Source: Pseudomonas sp. MM211 (GTDB taxonomy: Bacteria > Pseudomonadota > Gammaproteobacteria > Pseudomonadales > Pseudomonadaceae). Taken from it: a stretch of 64,000 nt of DNA. Positions within the stretch are counted from its first letter, which is position 1. Each line of letters begins with the position of its first letter. Shown piece by piece: positions 55,114 through 64,000 of this stretch. The stretch lies in assembly GCF_020386635.1 (NCBI RefSeq), contig NZ_CP081942.1, forward strand, positions 4,712,001 through 4,776,000, read 5' to 3'. A program made the translations under genes and the position numbers. Below the pieces are notes generated by a model that did not search any database, was not told where the DNA came from, and saw nothing but the letters and a program-made list of their open reading frames with translations.

Positions 55114-56436
55114 TCAGGCTGCGTCGAACTGTATCTCCGGCGGCTGGCGACGGAAGCCCGCCGTCAGCCACGCAAGGTAGACGACGCCCAGCGCCAGCCA
55201 GCACAGGCCGAGGGTGATCGCCAGGTGATCCAGGCTGACCATCAGCCACAGCGTCGCGAACATTCCGAGCAGCGGGAACAGCAGGTGCTGCAGCAGCTCC
55301 CTGGCACCGCGACGGGCGCCGCCGATCCAGTAGTGGAAGATGACCGACAGGTTGACCAGCGAGAACGCCAGGAAAGCCCCGAAGTTGATGAACGAGGTCG
55401 AGGTGGTCACGTCCAGTTTCAGCGCCAGCAGGGCCACCACCGCACACAACAGGATGCTTCCCAACGGCGTTCCGAAACGTTTGCTCAAGGTACCGAACAG
55501 GCGCTTGGGCAGCACGCCGTCACGGCCCATGGCGAACAGCAGACGCGAGGCACTGGCCTGGGCCGACAGGCCTGAAGTGAACTGGCCGACGATCAGACCG
55601 ATCAGGAATATCGACACGAACAGATCGCCGCCGATATTGCGGGCGATTTCATAGGCGGCGGAATCGGTACTGGTGAACACGGCGCCGGGGTGAGCGAGCT
55701 GCACGAAGTAGGAGGTGACGATGAAGATCAGCCCGCCGAACAGGGTGATCAGCAGAATCGCTCTGGGAATGGTCTTCTGCGGATCGCGGGTTTCCTCGGT
55801 CAGCGTGCTGACCGCATCGAAGCCGAGAAACGAATAGCAGGCGATGGCAGCGCCGCCCATCACCAGCGGCAGGCTGAAACTACCGTCGAAGAACGGCTTC
55901 AGGCTCCACAGCGGTTTGCTGCCATCCCCTGCCACGTAATGCACGCACAGGGCAACGAAGGCCGCCAGCACCAGAAGCTGCACCACCATCAACAGGCCGT
56001 TGACCGTCTTGGCCAGTTGCAGGCCTACCACGTTGATCAGCGAGGTCACCACGATGAACCCAAGTACCCAGACTGCCTGCGGCACATCCGGAAACGCCGA
56101 ACCCAGGTAGGCTGCGCCGATAAGCCAGATGGCCATGGGCAGGAACAGATAATCGAGCAGCACCGCCCAACCGGCGAGAAACCCCAGCTTGGCGTTGATC
56201 GACTTGCGCACATAGGTATAGGCGGAACCGGCCACCGGAAAGGCCGCGGCCATTTTTGCGTAGCTCAGCGCGGTGAACAGCATGGCCAGTGTGGCGGCCA
56301 GGTAGGCGGCGGGCACCTGCCCGTTGGTCACGTCGGCAAGAATGCCGAAGGTACCGAGCACGATGATCGGGGTCATGTAGGCGATGCCGAACAGCACCAC
56401 CGAACCCAGTGACAGGGTACGTTTGAGATTGGCCAT
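55114..56436 (-). CDS. APC family amino acid permease
   Basis: A 440-residue transporter with about twelve helices: LGSVVLFGIAYMTPIIVLGT is the APC opening helix, followed by AGSAYTYVRKSINAKLGFLAGW and SFLGFDAVSTLTEETRDPQK, both standard for the YhdG/PuuP-like APC group. ATG 56436 gives the normal start. It is 106 bases downstream of a nitrilase-family gene on the same strand; a shared role in taking up and deamidating an amide or amine is inferred. Confidence 0.88.
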   Translation of the reverse strand: MANLKRTLSLGSVVLFGIAYMTPIIVLGTFGILADVTNGQVPAAYLAATLAMLFTALSYAKMAAAFPVAGSAYTYVRKSINAKLGFLAGWAVLLDYLFLPMAIWLIGAAYLGSAFPDVPQAVWVLGFIVVTSLINVVGLQLAKTVNGLLMVVQLLVLAAFVALCVHYVAGDGSKPLWSLKPFFDGSFSLPLVMGGAAIACYSFLGFDAVSTLTEETRDPQKTIPRAILLITLFGGLIFIVTSYFVQLAHPGAVFTSTDSAAYEIARNIGGDLFVSIFLIGLIVGQFTSGLSAQASASRLLFAMGRDGVLPKRLFGTLSKRFGTPLGSILLCAVVALLALKLDVTTSTSFINFGAFLAFSLVNLSVIFHYWIGGARRGARELLQHLLFPLLGMFATLWLMVSLDHLAITLGLCWLALGVVYLAWLTAGFRRQPPEIQFDAA

Positions 56437-56542
56437 TACTGCTACTCCGAGATTATGATTTTTATGGCAGAGCCGAAGTCGGCGAACACAGCAGCGCCCA
56501 CCGGGCACTGGCCCGGCGGCAATGCGGAGGTGGGCCTCCGTC

Positions 56543-57361
56543 TTAACGTGGAATCAGTAGTTCTCGACGCCCGTCCGGGTAGTCGATGCGCTCGCCAGGC
56601 AGCGTCAGGCGCCGCTCGTCGAGGTAGCGGTAATCGCTGCAGGCAGCCTGCAGTTGATCGAGGTCGAGTTCGACGATCTGCCGACACTCTTCGCGACCGG
56701 CCTCGCACAGCAACTGGCCGAACGGATCGACGGCACTGCTGCCGCCAGCGAACACCAGATCGCCATCGCCACTGCCCACACGATTGACCATCACCGCGAA
56801 TGCCTGATTCTCCATGGCGCGCGCCATGATCGCCGTGCGGTGGGTAGGGCCGTAGGGATCCATGTTGCCGTTGGTGACGATGATCAGGTCGGCACCGAGC
56901 TGCGCCAGCGCCCGGGCGCTTTCCGGAAACTCGATATCGAAGCAGATCAGAATGCCGACCCGAATACCCTGCCAGGGCACCGTCACGTAGCGGTCACCCG
57001 GCGTGAAGATGCCGCGGTCGGACGACCACAGATGGGTCTTGCGGTAGCGCATGGCGATCCCCGCCGGGGTGATCAGCAGCGTCGTGTTGTAGAACACCCC
57101 GGCGTCGTTTTCGGCCATGCCAATGGCCACCGAGACGTTGCGCTCGCGAACCGCTTGCTGCACGGCCTGAATCGTCGGGCCGTCGATCGGCTCGGCCAGC
57201 TCGGCGATGTTGAGCGCGGTCGGGAAACCCATCAGGTGGGTTTCCGCAAACACCAGTAGATCGGTACCCTCGGCGCTGTCGTCGATCGCCTGCAATGCGC
57301 GGCTCAGGTTGTATGCGGTGTCGCCATCACGGCCACGCATTTGTACGAGTTCGATCTTCAT
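56543..57361 (-). CDS. Carbon-nitrogen hydrolase (nitrilase superfamily)
   Basis: A 272-residue enzyme with the Glu-Lys-Cys triad: Glu in VFAETHL (about 41), Lys in YRKTHLWS (about 109), Cys in ILICFDIEFPE (about 144). Members split amides, carbamoylated amines or nitriles; the substrate cannot be read from sequence. AGGAA precedes ATG 57361. It lies upstream of a permease gene and divergent from a LuxR regulator, forming a compact three-gene unit. Confidence 0.9.
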   Translation of the reverse strand: MKIELVQMRGRDGDTAYNLSRALQAIDDSAEGTDLLVFAETHLMGFPTALNIAELAEPIDGPTIQAVQQAVRERNVSVAIGMAENDAGVFYNTTLLITPAGIAMRYRKTHLWSSDRGIFTPGDRYVTVPWQGIRVGILICFDIEFPESARALAQLGADLIIVTNGNMDPYGPTHRTAIMARAMENQAFAVMVNRVGSGDGDLVFAGGSSAVDPFGQLLCEAGREECRQIVELDLDQLQAACSDYRYLDERRLTLPGERIDYPDGRRELLIPR

Positions 57362-57539
57362 CTCGATTTCCTGTTGTTTTGTCCCAGGCCGATAAAAAGC
57401 GTCAGAATCGGCCTGGTATTTCTTTGCCTGACAGGTCGTTCGAATTGCCTCGCTGACCTGCCGATGCCGTACCCCGAGTATGGCGGCAAGCATCGACGCC
57501 GGTAATCACGCGGGCGGGTTAACCCATTGGGGGTAGGAA

Positions 57540-58325
57540 GTGGGACTTTCGTTGCAGCACATCGCCTGGCACCAGTCGGTTGGCAAACTCATCGAGGGGC
57601 TGGATCGTCCCGCTTTCTGGACCGCGCTGGTGCGCGTTCTGGAGCAGTACGTAGCGTTCGACAGCTGGGTGGTGCTGATCTTCAGCGACGCACGCCCCCA
57701 GGTTCTCGCCGAGTGCCCCGGGCTGGACGGTGGCCCCGACACTCTGTTCCTGGACTACCTCAAGGGTCTCTACCAGCTCGACCCGTTCTACATCGACAGT
57801 CGAGAACGCAGCATGGGTGGCCTGCTGCATCTGGCAGACGTGGCACCGGAACGCTTCGAGCAAACCGACTACTACCAGCGCTATTTCCGCCTCAACGTGG
57901 TGGTCGACGAAGTGCAGTTCAACGTCCCGCTGCAGAATGGCCGAACCTTGTGCCTGTCGCTGGGTGCACGCCACCGCTTCAGCCCCGAGAACCTCGCGTT
58001 GCTTGGCCTGGTGCAGCCTTGGGTAAGCGGCCTGATGCGCCAGCGCCTGGCCTTCGATCAGCACCTGCTCGGCACCACCACGCCCGCCCCGGCTCGCCCG
58101 CACCCCCAAGGCAGCGCCGGGCACTGGATGGAAAACACCCTTACGGCGCGGGAGCTGGACGTCGCCCGGCTGATGCTCAGCGGCTGCTCGGGCAAGGAGA
58201 TCGCCCGCAAATTGTGCATCTCGACGGAGACGGTCAAGGTGCACCGCAAGCACATCTACGGCAAGCTGGGGATAAAGTCGCAATCCGAGCTGTTCGCGCT
58301 GTTTCTCCAGGCGCAGCAGGACTGA
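57540..58325 (+). CDS. LuxR family transcriptional regulator
   Basis: A 261-residue regulator: an N-terminal sensor of about 185 residues with no family I can name, then the LuxR helix-turn-helix (LTARELDVARLMLSGCSGKEI, CISTETVKVHRKHIYGKLGI) at about 200-255. GTG 57540 is the likely start, though the AGGA site is very close to it. The nitrilase-permease pair lies divergently, a probable target. The sensor lacks the six autoinducer-binding residues of quorum LuxR as far as I can tell. Confidence 0.88.
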   Translation: MGLSLQHIAWHQSVGKLIEGLDRPAFWTALVRVLEQYVAFDSWVVLIFSDARPQVLAECPGLDGGPDTLFLDYLKGLYQLDPFYIDSRERSMGGLLHLADVAPERFEQTDYYQRYFRLNVVVDEVQFNVPLQNGRTLCLSLGARHRFSPENLALLGLVQPWVSGLMRQRLAFDQHLLGTTTPAPARPHPQGSAGHWMENTLTARELDVARLMLSGCSGKEIARKLCISTETVKVHRKHIYGKLGIKSQSELFALFLQAQQD

Positions 58326-58383
58326 CAGCCCCTTGATCGGCATCACCGCCGCGCCATGATTCACCCCCCATCAGGAAACGCTC

Positions 58384-58713
58384 ATGAACATCGCCGATAT
58401 CCCTTTTGGCATTACCGACTGGAGCCAGGTGGAAGCCACCGAGCATCCCGGCGAAACCGGCATGGCCCACTGGCGAACTCGCCAGTTCGGCGCAGTGCGG
58501 GTGCGTATGGTTGACTATTCGCCCGGTTACCTGGCCGACCACTGGTGCAGCAAGGGCCATATCCTGCTGTGCCTCGAGGGCGAACTGCATACCGAACTGG
58601 AAGATGGCCGCCGCTTCGTGATGACTGCGGGCATGAGCTATCAGGTCGCCGATCAGGCCGAGGCGCACCGCAGTTCGACGAGCATCGGCGCGCGGCTGTT
58701 TATCGTCGACTGA
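58384..58713 (+). CDS. Cupin-fold protein of the DHCW-motif type
   Basis: A 109-residue single cupin. The name-giving element reads LADHWCSKGHILLCLEGEL, followed by the second cupin strand set (MTAGMSYQVADQAEAHRSST) and RLFIVD. The family is small and functionally undefined. It follows the LuxR gene by 58 bases on the same strand and may share its transcript. Confidence 0.85.
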   Translation: MNIADIPFGITDWSQVEATEHPGETGMAHWRTRQFGAVRVRMVDYSPGYLADHWCSKGHILLCLEGELHTELEDGRRFVMTAGMSYQVADQAEAHRSSTSIGARLFIVD

Positions 58714-58804
58714 GCCAAACCGCATGTGCAGCGGATGCAGGGCGGGTTACACCACGCCGTTCTGCCGCTATGCTGGCAATCGATTTCTGCGTCTGGAGCA
58801 CACC

Positions 58805-59197
58805 ATGATCAACGTCTACCGTCTGCCTCTCATCGCCAGTCTCGTCCTGCTGGGCGCCTGCGCCAGCCCGTCCAAGAGCGTGCAGGTTCAGAAACAGACG
58901 CAATGCCCGATCAGCCTGCAGGCAGGCCAACAGTTGATCCTCAGCCTGCCAAGCAACCCGACGACCGGCTATCGCTGGGCAGTTCGTGAAGATGCCGCCA
59001 AGGTACTCAAGAGCCTCGGCCCGGAAGTCTATAGCAGCGCTGAAAACTCCGATCTGGTCGGCGGCGATGGCCATTCTACTTGGCGCTTCCAGGCCACCGA
59101 AAGCGGTGAGGCACGGCTGCTGCTGACCTACGCGCAACCCTGGGATGCCAGCGCGGAGCCTGCCGAGACCTTCGATTGCCAGATTCGCGTGCGCTGA
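58805..59197 (+). CDS. Chagasin-like protease inhibitor lipoprotein (family I42)
   Basis: A 130-residue lipoprotein with signal MINVYRLPLIASLVLLGAC and lipobox LGAC. The inhibitor fold shows its three loops: NPTTGYRW (L4/BC), the GxGG-like VGGDGHSTWRF (DE) and the RLLLTYAQPWD (FG) segment. Such proteins block C1-family cysteine proteases; here anchored in the envelope. ATG 58805 places the signal peptide correctly. Confidence 0.88.
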   Translation: MINVYRLPLIASLVLLGACASPSKSVQVQKQTQCPISLQAGQQLILSLPSNPTTGYRWAVREDAAKVLKSLGPEVYSSAENSDLVGGDGHSTWRFQATESGEARLLLTYAQPWDASAEPAETFDCQIRVR

Positions 59198-59358
59198 ACG
59201 TTGTCGCCGCCAATTACCGCAGACGCTCCAATCAAGTCTTCGAAGCCCGCCTTCCAGCGGGCCTCAGCACTCGCGTTGCACTAATACCTGCGACAAGGTT
59301 TGGCTAATCGCCGGACTTGGCTAAAATGCGCGCCTTTCCAGCTCCGCGCAGACCGACC

Positions 59359-60102
59359 GTGACCAGACAGCCCGACCAACTTTTCGCCCAGCCACTGGAC
59401 CAGGTGCCGGACTTCGTGTTCAACGAAGACGTGGCGCGTGTGTTCCCGGACATGATCAAGCGCTCGGTGCCCGGTTACCCGACCATCGTCGAGAACATCG
59501 GCGTGCTGGCCGGCCAGTTCGCTCAGCCGCACAGCGTGCTCTACGACCTGGGCAGCTCGCTGGGCGCCGTGACCCAGGCGCTGCGCCGTCACGTTCAGTT
59601 GGAAGACTGCCGAGTGGTCGCCGTGGACAACTCCAGCGCCATGGTCGAACGCTGCCGCGAATACCTGCACGCCCAGGACTCGATGTTCCAGGAGCTGCTG
59701 CCGGTCGAGGTTATCGAGGCGGATATTCTCGCCATGCAGTTCCAGCCGACCTCATTGGTAGCGCTGAACTTCACCCTGCAATTCATCGAGCCGGCTCAGC
59801 GCCAGCCGTTACTGGCGCGTATCCGCCAGGCGTTGCTGCCGGGCGGCGCACTGATCCTGTCGGAAAAGCTGCGCTTCGAAGACGACCAGCAGCACGCCCT
59901 GCTCACCGACCTGCATGTGGCGTTCAAGCGTGCCAACGGTTACAGCGAACTGGAAATCGCCCAGAAGCGCAGCGCCATCGAAAACGTCATGCTGCCCGAC
60001 AGCCTCGAGCAGCACCGCGAGCGGCTACTGGCAGCCGGTTTCAGCAAAGTGGTGCCCTGGTTCCAGTGCCTGAACTTCGCTTCCCTGGTGGCCCTGCCAT
60101 GA
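59359..60102 (+). CDS. cmoA: Carboxy-S-adenosyl-L-methionine synthase
   Basis: A 247-residue SAM-fold enzyme making carboxy-SAM from SAM and prephenate for wobble-uridine modification. [49 protein letters not shown] and [12 protein letters not shown] are CmoA blocks. GTG 59359 gives exactly the standard length (247); an ATG at 59317 would add 14 residues without family support. Its TGA overlaps the cmoB ATG (ATGA). Confidence 0.94.
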   Translation: MTRQPDQLFAQPLDQVPDFVFNEDVARVFPDMIKRSVPGYPTIVENIGVLAGQFAQPHSVLYDLGSSLGAVTQALRRHVQLEDCRVVAVDNSSAMVERCREYLHAQDSMFQELLPVEVIEADILAMQFQPTSLVALNFTLQFIEPAQRQPLLARIRQALLPGGALILSEKLRFEDDQQHALLTDLHVAFKRANGYSELEIAQKRSAIENVMLPDSLEQHRERLLAAGFSKVVPWFQCLNFASLVALP

Positions 60103-61066
60103 TGCGCCGCATGGATCTCGACGCTCTGCAGGCGCAACTCGCCGGCACTCCCCTGCAGGAGTGGAGCGCCGACCTGCCGGGGCAGATCGACGCCAAACTG
60201 GCCATCGGTCACGGTGATCTGCAACGCTGGTACGCGGCTGTCGAAGCATTGCCGGCACTGAATATTGAGCAGATCGACCTGACCCGGGATTTCAAACTCG
60301 ATGGTTCTCGTGACGAAACCACTCAGGCTGCCCTGGATAGCGCCCTGCGTGGCCTGATCCCGTGGCGCAAGGCCCTTTTCATCTGTTCGGCGTTCACGTG
60401 GATACCGAATGGCGTTCCGACTGGAAATGGCAGCGCGTCTCTCCACACCTGGATCTGTCCGGCAAGCGGGTGCTCGACGTCGGCTGCGGCAATGGCTACT
60501 ACATGTGGCGAATGCTCGGCGACGGGGCCAAGAGCGTAGTCGGCATCGATCCGAACTGGCTGTTCCTCTGCCAGTTCCTGGCCATGAAAAATTACTTGCC
60601 AGAGATGCCAGCCTGGCATCTGCCTCTGGGCATCGAGGAACTGCCAGCAAAGCTGCAGGGTTTCGATACCGTGTTCTCCATGGGCGTGCTGTACCACCGG
60701 CGCTCGCCCATCGACCACCTGCTGGAACTGAAAGACTGCCTGCTCAAGGGCGGCGAACTGGTACTGGAAACGCTGGTGGTAGAAGGCGATGCCAACCAAG
60801 TGCTGGTGCCCGAAGACCGTTACGCGCAAATGCGCAACGTGTGGTTCCTGCCCTCGGTACCGGCGCTGGAACTGTGGCTACGCCGCGCCGGCTTCGTCGA
60901 CGTGCGCTGCGTGGATGTCAGCGTCACCTCGATCGAGGAACAGCGCAGCACCGAGTGGATGCGCTACCAGTCGCTGCCCGAATTCCTCGACCCACTGGAT
61001 CATCGCCGCACCCTCGAAGGCCTGCCGGCCCCGCGCCGCGCGGTGCTGGTTGCGCGTAAACCCTGA
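60099..61066 (+). pseudogene. cmoB: tRNA U34 carboxymethyltransferase (frameshifted)
   Basis: Uses carboxy-SAM to turn ho5U34 into cmo5U34. The first frame covers MDLDALQAQLAGTPL to GLIPWRK; at the GG of 60371-60372 it shifts. One more G gives [20 protein letters not shown] in the second frame, which then shows the SAM motif [27 protein letters not shown] and [15 protein letters not shown]. Restored length is 322 residues, normal for CmoB. As read, the protein would be a truncated N-terminal domain. Start ATG 60099 overlaps cmoA; ATGs at 60102 and 60111 are alternatives. Confidence 0.92.
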
Positions 61067-61074
61067 CAGCAGGG

Positions 61075-61350
61075 TCAACCAGCCACATCACCTTTACGGC
61101 GCCATTCGGCCTGCCGCGCGGCGATCAGTGCGAGGGGCATCTGCGCCCCTGCGCTGACTCGCTCCTGGGCACTTCCCAGACGCACCTGCCCGACGCTTTC
61201 GAGCCTTAGCAGGCGGCGCATCTTGCGCCTCCAACACCAGGCGAAGTACCAGTCGCCCAGCCACTGGGCCAGCTCATTCGCAATAAGGCCCGACGACCTT
61301 GCCTGGGGGGTGCGCTCGTGATTGGCGGCATGCTGTTCGTTCGACGTCAT
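61075..61350 (-). CDS. Small DUF1127-like protein
   Basis: A 91-residue basic protein: MTSNEQHAANHERTPQ, then a helical region LIANELAQWLGDWYFAWCWR and RRLLRL with SAQERV-like loop and a final ARQAEWRRKG. The W-x-x-R-x-x-x-R-x-L pattern recalls DUF1127 proteins, small RNA-linked or regulatory factors, but the match is partial. GAGGAG lies 7 bases before ATG 61350, which supports translation. It is divergent from the LysR gene. Confidence 0.62.
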   Translation of the reverse strand: MTSNEQHAANHERTPQARSSGLIANELAQWLGDWYFAWCWRRKMRRLLRLESVGQVRLGSAQERVSAGAQMPLALIAARQAEWRRKGDVAG

Positions 61351-61477
61351 GACAACTCTCCTCGACAGCCTGTGGTCACCGGTTATCGGTGACCGCTTGC
61401 CGACAGATTGAGTTGCGCCTACCGTTAAGACAAACGAGTAATACCTAACCATCTATTAAGAAAATATTAACCAAGCC

Positions 61478-62380
61478 ATGAACAGCACACTGCTCACTAA
61501 CCTGCCCGCTGCGCTGCCACTACTGGAAAGCGATGTGCTGAAGACGTTCGTCGGCATCGCCGAGAGTGGCAGCTTCACCCGCACCGCCGCGCAGGTATTC
61601 CGTACCACGGCTGCCGTCAGCCAACAGATCAAACGCCTGGAGGAAACCCTCGGGCGCACGCTGTTTCTACGCGAGAGCCGCCGCGTGCGACTCACTTCGG
61701 ATGGCGAGATTCTGCTCGGCTATGCCCGGCGCCTGCTCAAGCTCAACGAGGAAGCGGTCTCGCATTTTCTGGTTCCGAACCTGGCGGGCACCGTTCGTTT
61801 CGGCACGCCATTCGACATCGGCGTAGGCGCCCTCCCCGACCTGCTGTCGCAGTTCGCCCTTAGCCACCCCGCGGTTCAGGTCGACGTATCGGTAGGCCGC
61901 AGTTGCGAGCTGATCGAGCGTCTGGATGCCGGAGAGCTTGACCTTACCTTGCTGAACACCGGCAATGGCGATGCCGACGACTCGCGGGGGGAGATCATCT
62001 GCAGCGAATCGCTGGTATGGGCAGGCCGTGATGGCGGGCTGGCGGTCAAGCGCAATCCCCTGCCGCTGGCCGTGGCCAGCCGCGGCTGCGCCTGGCGACG
62101 TGCCGCCATGGATGGCCTGGACAGGCTGGGGCGTAGCTACCGCATCGCCTATTCCAGCGAGCAGTGCGCTGGCCAGGAAGCGGCGCTGCTTGCCGATCTG
62201 GCCATCGCGGCCTTCCCTGCCAGCCTGGTCAAACCGCCGCTACGCCGCCTTCCTCAACAGGAGCACGGGCTGCCACCCTTGGGCGACTATCACATCAAAC
62301 TGCTGCGCGGCAGCAACCGTGGCGCGGCTGCGGAAGCGCTGGCGGCGCAGGTGGCAGTGGCCTACGGAGCGCGCCGTTAG
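61478..62380 (+). CDS. LysR family transcriptional regulator
   Basis: A 300-residue regulator. Helix-turn-helix at about 19-75 ([37 protein letters not shown]), then a LysR effector domain ([29 protein letters not shown]). It is divergent from the small DUF1127-like gene, a common pairing in pseudomonads, and its end overlaps pdxJ convergently by 4 bases. Targets are unknown. Confidence 0.92.
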   Translation: MNSTLLTNLPAALPLLESDVLKTFVGIAESGSFTRTAAQVFRTTAAVSQQIKRLEETLGRTLFLRESRRVRLTSDGEILLGYARRLLKLNEEAVSHFLVPNLAGTVRFGTPFDIGVGALPDLLSQFALSHPAVQVDVSVGRSCELIERLDAGELDLTLLNTGNGDADDSRGEIICSESLVWAGRDGGLAVKRNPLPLAVASRGCAWRRAAMDGLDRLGRSYRIAYSSEQCAGQEAALLADLAIAAFPASLVKPPLRRLPQQEHGLPPLGDYHIKLLRGSNRGAAAEALAAQVAVAYGARR

Positions 62381-63120
62381 CGCGCAGCAGCGCTCTCGAT
62401 CAGCTGCTTCATTTCCCGCACCGCATCCTTGAAGCCAACGAACAGCGCATGGCTGACCAAGGCGTGGCCGATGTTCAGCTCGTTGATACCAGGGATCGCC
62501 GCCACCGGCTCAACGTTGTGGTAATGCAGGCCATGACCGGCATTGACGATCAGCCCCAGCGAAACGCCCAGCGCGACACCCTCACGAATACGCTGCAGCT
62601 CGACAGCGGCCTGCTGCGGATCATGGGCATCGGCATAGCGCCCGGTGTGCAGCTCGATGGCCGGAGCGCCGACCCGCTTGCTCGCCTCGATCTGCCGCGG
62701 ATCGGCATCGATGAACAGCGAGACTTCGCTACCGGCGGCAGCCAGACGCTGCACCGCAGCGGCGATTCGCGCCTCCTGCCCAGCTACGTCCAGGCCGCCT
62801 TCGGTCGTCAGTTCCTGCCGGGTTTCAGGCACCAGGCAGACGTGCTCGGGGCGGATCTCTTCGGCGAAATCGAGCATGAAGTCGGTCACCCCCATCTCGA
62901 AGTTCATGCGCGTCTGCAACACGTCCTTGAGCAGGCGCACATCGCGCTCCTGAATGTGCCGACGATCCTCGCGCAGGTGCACGGTGATGCCATCGGCACC
63001 GGCCTCCTCGGCGTCCAGCGCCGCCTTGACGGGGTCGGGATAGCGCGTGCCGCGCGCCTGGCGCAGCGTAGCGACGTGGTCGATATTCACGCCCAGCAAA
63101 ACACGGTTGGCTTCAGTCAC
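62377..63120 (-). CDS. pdxJ: Pyridoxine 5'-phosphate synthase
   Basis: A 247-residue TIM barrel that makes pyridoxine phosphate. [47 protein letters not shown] [29 protein letters not shown] and [11 protein letters not shown] are diagnostic. GTG 63120 is the start and overlaps the restored recO stop. Gene order era-recO-pdxJ is the usual one. Confidence 0.96.
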   Translation of the reverse strand: MTEANRVLLGVNIDHVATLRQARGTRYPDPVKAALDAEEAGADGITVHLREDRRHIQERDVRLLKDVLQTRMNFEMGVTDFMLDFAEEIRPEHVCLVPETRQELTTEGGLDVAGQEARIAAAVQRLAAAGSEVSLFIDADPRQIEASKRVGAPAIELHTGRYADAHDPQQAAVELQRIREGVALGVSLGLIVNAGHGLHYHNVEPVAAIPGINELNIGHALVSHALFVGFKDAVREMKQLIESAAAR

Positions 63121-63138
63121 GGGTCGGCTCCTTGAGCG

Positions 63139-63810
63139 TCATGAACAATTCGCGGCTGACCAGAGGTCGACCGCCCAGATGAGGGCCAGCGCCTGGCGCA
63201 TCAGGCGCTTGGCAGCAGCGAGGGCGCCCGGCGCAGTCCAGTCCGCCTCGGCCATGGCCAGCAGCTCGCTACCCAAGAATGCGCCAGGCTGCCAATGGCC
63301 GATGGGCAAAAAACCACTGTCTGCCTGTAACCGGTACAGACCGTTTGCGACGACAGCCTCGCCCTGTACATCGCGATCGAGGGCAAAACCATAGCCCAGC
63401 TCGTCGAGCAGCCGCCATTCGAAGGCACGCAACAGCGGCTCCAGCGCACGCCCCTGGGCCAGCGCTAACACGGTCATGGCGTACTGCTCGAAAATGATCG
63501 GATGGGGATCCTCGGCCGGCAGCACGCGGATCAGCAGCTCGTTCAGGTACAGGCCGCTGAACAGCGCATCGCCCGAGAGCAGATTGGGAATACCGGCCGC
63601 CTCAAGACGGCCGACGTTCTTCAGCTCACCGCGGCCGCGGGTTTCCAGTTCGAGAGGGATGAACGGCCTGGCCAGGCTGCCAGCCTTGCCCCGCGCGCCG
63701 CGCAACACGGCACGTAAACGCCCCTGGGGCGTGAGGAAGTCGACCAGCGCACTGCTTTCACGGTACGCACGGCTGTGCAGGACATAGGCGGGCTGGCTGA
63801 GCGCAAGCAT
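63139..63810 (-). CDS. recO: DNA repair protein RecO (C-terminus altered by a probable frameshift)
   Basis: RecO anneals single strands and loads RecA with RecR. The OB-fold N-terminus ([35 protein letters not shown]) and the helical domain ([17 protein letters not shown]) are normal. After MRQALAL at about 63183 the frame reads [13 protein letters not shown] and stops. Adding one base there gives [19 protein letters not shown], the usual RecO end, stopping at 63113 for 232 residues and overlapping pdxJ. The N-terminal 90 percent is thus correct and the final residues are probably not. Confidence 0.93.
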   Translation of the reverse strand: MLALSQPAYVLHSRAYRESSALVDFLTPQGRLRAVLRGARGKAGSLARPFIPLELETRGRGELKNVGRLEAAGIPNLLSGDALFSGLYLNELLIRVLPAEDPHPIIFEQYAMTVLALAQGRALEPLLRAFEWRLLDELGYGFALDRDVQGEAVVANGLYRLQADSGFLPIGHWQPGAFLGSELLAMAEADWTAPGALAAAKRLMRQALALIWAVDLWSAANCS

Positions 63811-63859
63811 GCTGAATCACTCGCTGTCGGTGCCAGCCGCGAGGCGGCGGGGTGCCGGG

Positions 63860-64000
63860 TCAGATATTGTCGTAGCCCAGGGAACGCAGCGCGCGCTCGT
63901 CGTCGGACCAACCGCTTTTGACCTTGACCCAGAGGTTGAGCATGACCTTGGTGTCGAACATCAACTCCATGTCCTTGCGCGCGTCCTGCCCAATGCGCTT
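63860..64000 (-). CDS. era: GTPase Era, C-terminal end (partial)
   Basis: The minus strand from the window edge encodes [20 protein letters not shown] and [20 protein letters not shown] to a stop at 63860-63862. This is the end of the KH domain of Era, an essential GTPase in 16S rRNA maturation. The GTPase domain lies beyond the window. Followed by recO after 49 bases. Confidence 0.94.
   Translation of the reverse strand, partial: KRIGQDARKDMELMFDTKVMLNLWVKVKSGWSDDERALRSLGYDNI

Overview
The window is a 64-kb stretch of a GC-rich gammaproteobacterial chromosome, almost certainly Pseudomonas in the broad sense (the mendocina/oleovorans side is a guess). Pointers are the braCDEFG, glpFKRD, opgGH, cmoAB and era-recO-pdxJ gene orders, a second Lon-type protease, and REP palindromes of the GTAGGAGC type. 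No rRNA operon, CRISPR array or intact mobile element was seen.

Layout. 1-4380: end of a TonB-dependent receptor, a small lipoprotein, a YbdG-like mechanosensitive channel and leuA with a possible leucine-rich leader ORF. 4490-10810: a gamma-glutamyl-putrescine type catabolic block (permease, PuuD-, PuuB- and PuuA-like proteins) and a divergent LysR regulator. 11140-15917: a frameshifted zinc alcohol dehydrogenase, an aldo/keto reductase cut off at mid-length, a decayed fragment resembling a filamentous (Pf-type) prophage with replication initiator and tyrosine integrase, a DUF4124 gene, and tRNA-Ser(CGA), whose 3' end faces the fragment. 16060-20855: a GNAT gene and a tightly packed four-gene operon: cupredoxin-like protein, CACHE-HAMP-GGDEF-EAL protein, DUF3034 protein, lipoprotein haemoglobin. 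21049-24404: AraC regulator and an AsrA-like Lon with a heat-shock-type promoter. 24424-25048: five tandem 135-bp REP-pair units. 25214-30889: acyltransferase plus opgG and opgH for osmoregulated periplasmic glucans. 30882-32634: hydroxypyruvate isomerase and two DUF genes. 32930-38147: braCDEFG branched-chain amino acid uptake and a 28-residue membrane peptide. 38256-42953: pseudouridine synthase-like protein, DUF1456, TrmO, monothiol glutaredoxin, molybdopterin oxidoreductase. 43243-47549: argF, FbpC-like ATPase, PhzF-like protein, solute-binding protein, YbaK. 47915-53065: the glycerol regulon with recognisable GlpR half-sites. 52989-64000: hydrolase, MetR, an amidase/permease/LuxR group, small cupin and inhibitor proteins, cmoA-cmoB, LysR, and pdxJ, recO, era.

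A striking feature is that several otherwise well-conserved genes (adh, opgH, phzF-like, cmoB, recO, and the phage replication gene) are each broken by what looks like a one-base indel, mostly in a short homopolymer. Either the underlying sequence has indel errors or the strain carries unusual gene decay; raw reads would decide. The most promising little-described system is the cupredoxin / c-di-GMP sensor / DUF3034 / truncated haemoglobin operon at 16588-20855.
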